Of a stretch of DNA of 15,452 bases, positions 8,901 to 14,920 are shown piece by piece. The notes below the pieces were generated by a model. The model had not been told where the DNA came from and ran no database searches. It was given only the letters and a program-made list of their open reading frames with translations. The translations under genes and the position numbers were made by a program. Within the stretch, counting starts at the first letter, position 1, and each line of letters begins with the position of its first letter. Origin of the DNA: Thalassiosira profunda. Lineage: Eukaryota > Bacillariophyta > Thalassiosirophyceae > Thalassiosirales > Thalassiosiraceae. The stretch spans positions 1 to 15,452 of the forward strand of contig JALLAP010000246.1 in NCBI GenBank assembly GCA_036939355.1, given 5' to 3'.

Positions 8901-9729
8901 GTACTTCATCCCTCCCACGAACCTCGAGCCCGAGAAGAGCCTCGTCGCCAAGGCCGATCTGCTCTCCGCGATGCTCCAGGCCCGCCTGCCCAACCACATC
9001 CGTCTGCGGGTCAAGCTCGCCCAGCACTCCAATTGGTGTCTCCCGTGGATCTATCGCAATCTCCCGATCGTCGCAGCGTACATGGTGTACGTCGGCCATC
9101 TCAAGGAGGACATCTCGTGCCTCGACGCGTCAAAGTGCCTCCTGGCCAAGCCCAGCGGCGCCGGCGCCTCCAACTTCCTCCTGCCCACCAACACCGAGGC
9201 CGCCCTCTCCGGCGCCTACCTGCACTTCGACAAGAACGAGGAGGAGTGGGTCAGATCCGGCTCGTCGATGGGCAAGGACGGCTTCAAGGGACGCCTCGAC
9301 GAGCACGTGGCCGGCGCCAAGGCGGAGAGGAACGATAGTAACTCACGCTTCTACCATCTCTATCCCCACAGCACCAGCGCCCGGGCGAACAACCCGGCGA
9401 GGCGCGGCTACTTCGAGTACTTGCAGCCGTACCTCGCCGCGTCCTTCAGCAAGGACGAGGCGTCGCCGGCGGTCTCGAGCAAGTTGTTCTCCAAGGACTA
9501 CCGCGAGGGCGGCATCTTCTTCTACACCGACGAGGAGAAAGAGCGGGTGCGGAAGACGAGCTTTAGCAAGAAGAAGGGCGAGCTCAAGTTCATGCAGATG
9601 GCCGCTTACCTCTTCGAGCTCGGATACGATCTCGCCCTCAGCCTCAAGCACAACGTGTCGGAGAGCCCCGGGTTCGAAGGGTGCGGCCTCATCTTCGACA
9701 AGAAGCGCGCGACCGGGCCCCGGCAGTAG
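5944..9729 (+). CDS. Large HTH/DDE-like transposon protein (candidate transposase)
   Basis: The gene is one unbroken, intronless frame of 1261 codons. The ATG at 5944 has A at -3 and G at +4; the frame is open further upstream but has no better ATG. Layout: helical N-terminus, basic patch PAKKSVPRRRAGSRRAK (about 163-179, likely nuclear localisation), Pro-rich linker, HTH-like SRATVYRYIKAHKKG (about 247-261) followed by GRKPLL, as in pogo/Tc1-type DNA-binding regions. A long alpha/beta core follows with SDDCTEFL (D428/D429), WNDGD (D588, D590) and HIPADRH (D651), which I propose as the acidic residues of an RNase H-like nuclease. A basic helical segment lies at about 803-836, and a conserved-looking C-terminus has YFEYLQPYL and FFYTDEE. 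Position inside TIRs and the HTH support a transposase. I recall similar high-copy proteins in Thalassiosira genomes. The catalytic assignment is inference; D588 to D651 is wider than in mariner. Confidence 0.75.
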   Translation: MASDPLKNFDLKAHYESFQRSYGIDPATGEAIDAKHNTKIGNQFDAAQLAFETGARLLDAKDLLSANMEIIANPNSSNRSVKKATNQISGTILPVIELAVKSTQNSAQKTSPIPGAKYAFQRMEKKRQKEAECDADAGKQPKLARVKEFLRKSLPSSSKSPGPAKKSVPRRRAGSRRAKYQLPLRTRRPPPVVPLPPTPPAPDNTQTGVYGVGEFLQKINERTEEGTKQRVQMIDAMRGAPFKYLPVSRATVYRYIKAHKKGVVFQYDAAWPGMGRKPLLADDALAECAKKIVTSHGQKHMKDQVNEILVDALRKQGRVVGSSFRFNETTLNNYRALLAKTANITLTDESTAKSNGRFTAEHSLIGTVAYLIVVAMTHFYVVEEETVEWRETLAKIPEEDKLLYHMVQAFHGGKPIRARPSFLIFCSDDCTEFLTEGLQPNRNSEVGLVSQSSLRFRGSESTYHHEDSKKFDGLRCKSHLITNAAGDAAPAVFAFCGLTERDMPKTDFIVWEIPGLCPGGSGVGGSAKVGYVLFMRGKDAKGMEKRRFRWIRENVFFKFVKDCRRHYLKIDDTGAPIPEEHVAVAWNDGDNSQLATIIEEGSIVLYTENGVMACKHGAGTTAGQQANDQMVVFKMKHKLNKTITVVHIPADRHPLKCAILAQFAAARAAGLLVMKKERQCVDYLAKQQVILTRTLGEPERVVRGHIANGMLDEATRTVPVLANILRINKRVNTQDQQKLVFDTFPKLMDYAYHHGMRYIPDEVFLALGYPVDVDAYGEERVNENGISREWRQRAKCLTGADAIQQRAKRALEIEIERKRKADENEAKSVQKASEDRATVERLCGHADVSPSRENLVHVELEHFNRELAPALRAFVANRDKDMMTVTSTSHLKKPRGTALAEALQGASDSLLVAAHKVRTNPSRAVAPSQQASDAAAVVNVAPLVVRFSLDPDAGAVKPSVILCNSHKVDILCAIFDANDKLTKTVRYFIPPTNLEPEKSLVAKADLLSAMLQARLPNHIRLRVKLAQHSNWCLPWIYRNLPIVAAYMVYVGHLKEDISCLDASKCLLAKPSGAGASNFLLPTNTEAALSGAYLHFDKNEEEWVRSGSSMGKDGFKGRLDEHVAGAKAERNDSNSRFYHLYPHSTSARANNPARRGYFEYLQPYLAASFSKDEASPAVSSKLFSKDYREGGIFFYTDEEKERVRKTSFSKKKGELKFMQMAAYLFELGYDLALSLKHNVSESPGFEGCGLIFDKKRATGPRQ

Positions 9730-9884
9730 CCGCCTCCATTCTCCCCCTCCCCCCCTGCAGTTGATTGTTGCATTTGCCGCGGCCGACAACGCCCAGACTC
9801 GAAGATTACGCCACCGCGCCGCCGCTAATACCGATACCCATCGTTGGGACGACGGGTTGTTGGTCGGGGAGGACGATTGTTGAG

Positions 9885-9914
9885 AATAGGATTGTTTGCA
9901 ATAGGATTGTTTGC
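9885..9914 (+). repeat. Two perfect 15-bp tandem copies
   Basis: aataggattgtttgc occurs at 9885-9899 and again at 9900-9914, followed by aattgat. It lies in the 3' flank of the transposon gene. Confidence 0.9.
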
Positions 9915-9932
9915 AATTGATACTAGGATGAT

Positions 9933-9938
9933 AATAAA
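9933..9938 (+). terminator. Candidate polyadenylation signal AATAAA
   Basis: AATAAA lies 203 bp after the stop codon of the transposon gene in a locally AT-rich patch. It is a plausible 3'-end signal, but diatom genes often lack this hexamer. Confidence 0.4.
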
Positions 9939-9982
9939 TTGACAAGCTCACCAATGCGCCGCAACGCGATCCGCGCAACCGA

Positions 9983-10014
9983 AGGGATTTCGATGGAGGG
10001 CATGTGAAATCCCT
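9983..10014. repeat. Hairpin with 9-bp perfect stem
   Basis: agggatttc and gaaatccct pair around a 14-nt loop. Function unknown. It lies inside the transposon 3' flank. Confidence 0.5.
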
Positions 10015-10137
10015 CCCCAGGAATGCCCGCGTCGACGGACGCGACGGCTGTCGAGTGGGGCTCGTTGAGGCCGGTCTACACAAGTCCGCGCGGCGTCGTT
10101 GAAGCACATCGATTTGCACGCCCTCGGTGCCTTCGCA

Positions 10138-10162
10138 AACGCCAACGCCGACGCCGACGCCG
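10138..10162 (+). repeat. Short (RACGCC)n tract
   Basis: Four copies of a hexanucleotide unit, with A/G variation, run through aacgccaacgccgacgccga and on to 10162. Confidence 0.7.
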
Positions 10163-10522
10163 GGCCCAAGCGGCGGATCCATCGCGCGCGGGGGACTGCA
10201 GGGGAGATCAGCTATCCGGAGATATGCTGGTGGTCTCCTACGACCCTCCCTTCGTCGAGATCGAGGGCATCGAGTTGCAAAGAGCGCTGGGGCTGCTTGG
10301 TTTTGTGCGAGGGAAATCTGCCGAGAAGAGGCGCCCTCCACTCTCAGAGGTGCGCGCTCTCGCGGCCGCAAAGTCTCTGATTTTGGCCAAAAGCTCAATG
10401 ATCTTTCTCCTGAAATGGAACCGGACAGCAGCCGTCATTGGAAGGTCGCATTGGAAGACTTTGCGCAAGCTTCGGCGGCGCCGGATTTGCTCTTCCGCCG
10501 AAATTTTATTACTATTCCTACG

Positions 10523-10530
10523 TATAAAAA
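10523..10530 (+). promoter_or_regulatory. TATA-like box facing outward at the right transposon end
   Basis: TATAAAAA followed by GG lies 20 bp inside the right TIR on the plus strand. Transcription from it would start close to or just beyond the TIR and run toward the F-box pseudogene. No transcript evidence is available. Confidence 0.35.
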
Positions 10531-10550
10531 GGTACGAGCCTGTTGGCGAA

Positions 10551-10572
10551 CGTTCTCACTTTTTTTGGCGAG
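10551..10572 (-). repeat. Right terminal inverted repeat
   Basis: It reads CG-t-TCTCACTTTTTTTGGCGA-g on the plus strand, the inverted copy of 5492-5513 with two mismatches. Confidence 0.78.
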
Positions 10573-10574
10573 TA
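10573..10574. repeat. TA target-site duplication, right copy
   Basis: TA directly follows the right TIR (GGCGAg|TAgcaag). Confidence 0.6.
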
Positions 10575-10619
10575 GCAAGAGTGCAGTGGAGCGCGCGGGA
10601 GGCACCAGGCACCTCAAGA

Positions 10620-10634
10620 TAGCTATTTTACGTA
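10620..10634 (+). repeat. 15-bp inverted repeat, left copy
   Basis: tagctattttacgta. Its exact reverse complement is at 14832-14846. Confidence 0.85.
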
Positions 10635-10638
10635 CCTA

Positions 10639-10653
10639 AGGTAGGTAGGTAGG
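10639..10653 (+). repeat. (AGGT)n microsatellite
   Basis: aggtaggtaggtagg, period 4, directly beside the left copy of the 15-bp inverted repeat. Confidence 0.85.
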
Positions 10654-10883
10654 CGGCTCAATCATCGATCTCAGCAGATCTCAGCGCGGCCGGCTCCTCC
10701 GGAGCGAGCGCCCCTACTTCCATCGCCTGTGCCCTACCATCTGATCCTCCCCTCGATTGTGACAAGAAGGTTAGGGCGGACGGCCTCTCTCCCCTGACGG
10801 GTTAGTATTGGGTGATTTATTTCACGCGTCGGCCCTTGGCTCTGGAAGTTTGGGAGAAACAAAGTAAGAGTGGTGCACGCGAG

Positions 10884-12050
10884 ATGGAGCCGTCGAGCAG
10901 CAACAACAACAAGCGGCAAAAAATGTCCGCTGAGGCGGAGTTCTCATCCCTCCCCGACGGCGTCCTCGCGTCGGTCGGGGAGTATCTCGCCCTTCCCTCT
11001 CGTGCGCTGTTCGCAGTGGCCCTAACATACCCGTCCTCTTCTTGGGGAGGGCGTTGTTGCAATGCGAAGGGATAACATCCGCCAGCAAGGCGGTGGTGCC
11101 TCCGGGGAGTTGCAATACTCTTGACTTTGAGGAGGTCGAGAAGGAGCTGGCGGTGCGGATATCAGACGACGATCTCGGGGCGGTGCTGGCGGTCCTAGAT
11201 GCGGTGCATACTCTCCACAAACTCAAGCTGGCAAATTGCCTGAATATCACCGGCCGGGGATTGGAGCCCCTGCGGGGGTCTACGGCATTGCATTGCGTCG
11301 ACCTGAGTCTGGCGGGGAAGCAAGAGAGCCCTAAGGTCAAAGGGGGTGCGCTTTCCGAAACTTCTGTTCTCTCCATTCTACAAACATCATCGACGCTGAG
11401 GGGAGTGCATTGAGATGCTTGTTCCTACCGGACCAGTGGGATACGTGGGAGAACGAAGTCATGTCTGTTTTCCACGCCAGTTACGCTCGGCATCTTTAAG
11501 CAACTCCCCTCGGTGTGCGGGCGCAAAGGGTTTCTGTGTAGGCCTCGGCCTCGGTCTCAGTGGCCCGTCTCGCCGCGAGCGCTGCGACACCTGCTCACAT
11601 ATGCCGTGCGTTTGTGCCAGCGCCTGGTTCTACGGCGGCACCCAAGATTACACTTGCCATGTTTTGTCAGGATTGTTACAACGGCATGAGGCCGCTGCGC
11701 CATTGTGGAAAATGCCGCAAAAAATACTGTGTCGAATGCGTGCAAGTTGATCGATGCAAAGGCTGCAGCAAAATGACATGTTCAGGCTGCTGCCAAGTTA
11801 GGGCTTGCAAAATATGCGACTGCCATTGCTGCTCAGATGTGCGCAGGAGCTGGAAACATGCGATGCTTGCGGAGAACGAATATGCTACAATTGCAATCCG
11901 ATTGATACTTCTCACGATCAATACGGGGTCTTGATCAATACTTGTTCAGATTGCCGCAGAACTCTCTGCGTCGATTGTTGTGCGATGCAGCACATTGGCA
12001 CCGAGCATTTTTGCAGCGATTGCCAGCCGGAAAACAGTGCCAATATCTAA
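10884..12050 (+). pseudogene. F-box / Cys-type LRR / Cys-cluster protein, frame-broken
   Basis: Consecutive pieces of one protein lie in changing frames. (A) 10884 to about 11040: Ser/Asn-rich start, then F-box-like FSSLPDGVLASVGEYLALPS. (B) about 11041-11400: ASKAVVPPGSCNTLDF and a Cys-type leucine-rich repeat, LHKLKLANCLNITGRGLEPL. (C) about 11401-11499: ALRCLFLPDQWDTWENEVMS, then taa. (D) about 11570-11660: CDTCSHMPCVCASAWFYGGT. (E) about 11659-11835: FCQDCYNGM...CGKCRKKYCVECV, with many CxxC pairs. (F) about 11836-12050: CDACGERICYNCN...CSDCRRTLCVDCC, ending at taa. I recall this domain order as a multicopy diatom family; F-box proteins usually recruit substrates to SCF ubiquitin ligases. 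At least five frame changes in 1.2 kb, four with a base missing and one opposite, are hard to explain by introns. Most likely a pseudogene; error-rich assembly is the alternative. Confidence 0.7.
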
Positions 12051-12364
12051 TGCACAGCAGAAGTGGCTATTCAACTGGATGCCATTTTTGTTTCTCTGTC
12101 CAGTGCGTGCTGAAGGGGAGGATGACAGAGTGCGATGCATGCAAAGAATGGACGCGTCAACTTCAGGTCGCCTGAGTGTCAAGATGGTATGTAGGGGGTT
12201 TGATAGACAGCAAGCGGGGAAGTCCGATTCCCTCCCACTCGTCCCTTGCTGAACGGTGGTGTCGTTGGATAGCGAACAATACTAGTGTCTTACTGAGTAC
12301 TTCAAAGCGCAATGCGGGGAACTGAATGAACAGTAGGAGCTATGCGTGCACCTTTGCTTCGTTG
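12051..12364. other. Spacer between two convergent broken genes
   Basis: About 314 bp with no supportable gene or RNA. The short frames here show no Cys-cluster or ankyrin continuation. Confidence 0.5.
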
Positions 12365-14667
12365 TCAGTTCAACAGAGCGGCTGGATACGCGAGAAGTAG
12401 CTTCCAAATTGCCTCAACACGCCACGCCGGCCCTCAAGCTGCCATTCGAATCATTGCATTCACACAATAGGTGGAGAGGCAGTTTGTCGTCAACGTTTCT
12501 CTCTTCCGCTGACGACGAGTGCTTCTCCAATAGGTACTCAATGACTTCAAAATCACCCCCCTTGCAAGCATGATGGAGCGCAGTGTCTTCGTTCGCATCG
12601 CCCATGTCCAAGCATCCGTGAGGGCTGCCCGATAGCATGAACTTAACAATGCCAAGTGACCCATGCTCACATGCAATGTGGAAAGGAAGCCTTCCCACTC
12701 GATCGAAAGTGCGCAGCGCACCAGGATACCCTTCAACGAGCAACTTCATTGGCCCAAGAGAGATTTCTCCGCTGCTCAACGCACGATGGAGCGGAAGCAT
12801 ACCGTTGTGGTCTGGCTTTGCAAGACTTTTGATATCTTTGGCCATGCGCATGTATGATTGTTGGGTACGGAAAAAGGAGAGCTCAATGCTGAGATCTATC
12901 CGATGCTTCTCGGCAATGTCGATTGGAGTCCTTCCCCTGCCATCTTTGGAATGGATAGCGTGTGGATATGCATCAAATAGATGCTTGACAGCGGCGATAT
13001 CTCGATAGTTCTGGTTGAATACCAGATGCATCGGCAAGCTTCCTCCCGCAATTTTTGATGCACAGTCAGGGTCGTGCGCCACAAGACATTCAATGACCTG
13101 CACCTTGTCCCGGTCACCACTCCCCTCTGCTGCGATGTGGATTGGGAGGCGGCCGTTTCTCCTCATTCGAATGCTTTCGGGAAAAAGTTGAAGGAGATAT
13201 TCCACTGTATCTGATTGTCCAGAGCGACACGCATCAAAAAGTGGCAAGCAGATTGACCCATCCACCCCAGCATCCCTCACACACTCTGGGTGCAGATCTA
13301 TCAAAAACTTGCAGAATTCAGCCCCCCTGTGAGTCGCAGCATGATGGATAGGGAGACCACCATAGTCACTTCTGCGTCGAATCAGCGATGGGTCAGCTTC
13401 CAGAAATGTGGATGCAACCTCCAACGCCACTGCATCGCTCAGATTACTCGAACAAAGCGCGTGAATAGGTAATTCCCCCTCATGATGAATGTGGAGTGAA
13501 TCTGGCCACGATTGATACAGAAACTAATGACCTCTGCACTCTTGTAATGGGACTGACACGCAGCGTAGAGAGGGAGTCGGCCGTGATTGTCCTCCATGCG
13601 AAGGACAGAAGGGTTGGCTTCGACCAAGAATTTAACGACATCAAAACTGATGGTGCTGTTTGCAAGAGCAACCTGGAGTGGCGTACGCCCTGCGCCCCCG
13701 CAAGTAGACGTCAAAGCATTGGGGTATCCCGCGACCAGGAGCTCAACAACTTGCAGACTCACTTTGGGAGTAGAATCGGAATACCTGCCGATGTAGTAAT
13801 GGAGGGGGAGCCCAGGGTATGCCATTTCATCCCATTCATCCCAAAGGCTGGAATCAAGCTCATCTCCGAGCATGCACTCACGGCTGAGTGCAGCTGGACT
13901 GGATTTGATAAGCAGTTTGATGATTGCGTCCGAACACTCTGCATTTAGACAGGCTGCGTGAAGCGGATACATTGAAGTCTCGGAGTCTGGGCAACAGAAG
14001 TCGTCCGTGGCGAGGTCGGCTGCCCCGGGGCAGGCGTCAAGGATGCTCTTCACGATCTCCTTCGATGCAACCGGGGCCGTTTTGTGCCATCGAACCCCCG
14101 TTTCCGTCACTCGACAGTGGAGCAATGCTCGATGAAGAAAAGACCGCGAAGAGTCTGCGGAAGCCGGTGGGACAAGCAGTTTGAGTGTGCTCATCTCCAC
14201 ATTTGACCCCCTTTGCAAATAGTAGTGCAAGGGAAGACCTTTCTGAGGAATCCATTGACAGTCGCAGTTATGTTCGTTGAGCAGCCCGTCTTCAAATATG
14301 CACATATGCCCGACCGCCAGTGGGAATTTCTGCACCAACAGCTCGATGACATCGCTAGGGCATTTTGCATTGTAACACGCCGAGTGAGAGGGTAGGAGAC
14401 CGTTGTCTCGTCGGGAAGGCGGTACTCGTCTCCGTTATCATACTCATCGGTGGTGAAATTGGCGGCGTCGGGACGCTCGGCTAGGATGCGCTCAACAATC
14501 TCCACCGTGACATCATCCTCAAGCAACGCCTGGTGCAGGACGGACGACGCCGAAGATTTCTCGGTAGTGTCATGGTCCGCATCTGGCACGCTCTCCTCCT
14601 TCGCCCCCGCGAGCCGCGACCAGCAGGACCAGATGGAATCTTTGAGCTCCATCAGCCGGTCGCCCAT
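12365..14667 (-). pseudogene. Ankyrin-repeat protein, about 750-770 codons, broken by three frame changes
   Basis: The ATG at 14667 has A at -3 and G at +4 (aagATGGG). Roughly 14-15 degenerate ankyrin repeats follow, with diatom-style cores such as GLPIHHAA, GRLPIHIAA, GMLPLHRAL, GRLPFHIAC, TALHHAC and KLPLHLLCE. Segment 1 (14667 to about 14386) reads DETTVSYPL, and the repeat resumes in another frame as HSACYNAKCPSDVIELLVQ. Segment 2 (to about 13488) reads GQIHST and resumes as HHEGELPIHALCSSNLSDAV. Both switches equal one missing base. Segment 3 ends at a stop at 12414-12416 in GSLRAGVAC, but the ankyrin helix continues in another frame as VEAIWKLLLAYPAALLN to a stop at 12365-12367 (one base too many, or two lost). 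No signal peptide or other domain is seen. Ankyrin arrays bind proteins; the partner is unknown. Each break could be an assembly error, but three breaks favour a pseudogene. Confidence 0.75.
13787..14545 (-). repeat. Duplicated multi-ankyrin module inside the ankyrin gene
   Basis: Module 1 (14545-14216) and module 2 (14143-13787) share the same order: LHQALL / LHRALL, then EIVERILAERPDAAN / EIVKSILDACPGAAD, then YPLHSACYNAKC / YPLHAACLNAEC, then VIELLVQKFPLA / IIKLLIKSSPAA, a variable acidic insert with a conserved Trp, and GLPLHYYL / GLPLHYYI. Each module is about 110-120 codons. Confidence 0.7.
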
Positions 14668-14743
14668 CTTGCCGGTGCCGTGATGGGTACGATAGGACAG
14701 GGCGGTGCCCGGCCCTGTTGTGCGCTTGGGTGGTGGGGGGGCG

Positions 14744-14768
14744 GGCTAGAGGCGGCGGCTAGAGGCGG
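14744..14768 (+). repeat. Two 12-bp direct copies, period 13
   Basis: ggctagaggcgg occurs at 14744-14755 and 14757-14768. It lies upstream of both flanking genes. Confidence 0.85.
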
Positions 14769-14831
14769 TTTGTACATAATATGTAGGCGGTGGCGGAAAT
14801 GAGGGGTTGAAGGGTACGTACCCGGGTACCA

Positions 14832-14846
14832 TACGTAAAATAGCTA
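14832..14846 (-). repeat. 15-bp inverted repeat, right copy
   Basis: tacgtaaaatagcta, the exact reverse complement of 10620-10634. Confidence 0.85.
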
Positions 14847-14920
14847 ATGATCGCCAGAAGCCAGAACACTCACACATCACCCACAACTCTGCGCGCACGC
14901 TGCCTACTCTCGGCTCCACC

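Larger units (their letters stand above)
9730..10550. other. Right noncoding part of the transposon
   Basis: These 821 bp lie between the stop codon of the large gene and the right TIR. Overlapping frames on both strands (for example 10023-10622 plus and 9343-10398 minus) have no recognisable protein character. The stretch holds a tandem repeat, an AATAAA, a hairpin, a short hexanucleotide tract and a TATA-like box, listed separately. Confidence 0.5.
5492..10572. mobile_element. Candidate TA-flanked DNA transposon with one large gene
   Basis: The two ends are inverted copies of a 22-bp sequence with 20/22 matches (5492-5513 and 10551-10572), sharing the uninterrupted 18-mer TCGCCAAAAAAAGTGAGA. 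The dinucleotide TA lies directly outside both ends (5490-5491, 10573-10574), as expected for a Tc1/mariner-like or other TA-targeting element. Removing the element plus one TA leaves gcaagcTAgcaaga, a plausible original site. Inside are one intact 3.8-kb gene (5944-9729), about 450 bp of left leader and about 840 bp of right noncoding sequence. The element is far longer than a classical mariner, and the protein is over three times mariner size, so the superfamily is uncertain. The TIRs and TA are seen directly; that they delimit one transposition unit is inference. Confidence 0.75.
10575..10883. other. Spacer between transposon and F-box pseudogene
   Basis: About 310 bp with no gene seen. 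It contains a 15-bp sequence repeated inverted at 14832-14846, followed directly by a GGTA microsatellite. Confidence 0.5.
14668..14920. other. Divergent spacer between the ankyrin gene and the PUS10-like gene
   Basis: 253 bp expected to hold both promoters. It contains a 13-bp-period direct repeat, a palindromic patch around gtacgtacccgggtacc, and the right copy of the 15-bp inverted repeat. No TATA box is clear. Confidence 0.5.

Noticed and set aside
6259..9099. Two long minus-strand frames (547 and 392 codons)
   Set aside because: Antisense shadows of the transposon gene, dominated by Gly/Arg/Val/Leu/Asp with no domain.
9343..10398. 351-codon minus-strand frame across the end of the transposon gene
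   Set aside because: No recognisable domain. It reads through the tandem repeat and the hexanucleotide tract, giving low-complexity peptides.
5480..10580. Alternative target duplication (gcaag) for the transposon
   Set aside because: gcaag is not directly adjacent to the left TIR without extra bases, whereas TA abuts both ends exactly. The gcTAgc symmetry of the target explains the apparent extra matches.
12205..12255. tRNA-like T-arm (ggggaagtccgattccc)
   Set aside because: The loop does not fit the T-loop consensus, and I could not pair an acceptor stem, D-arm and anticodon arm around it.
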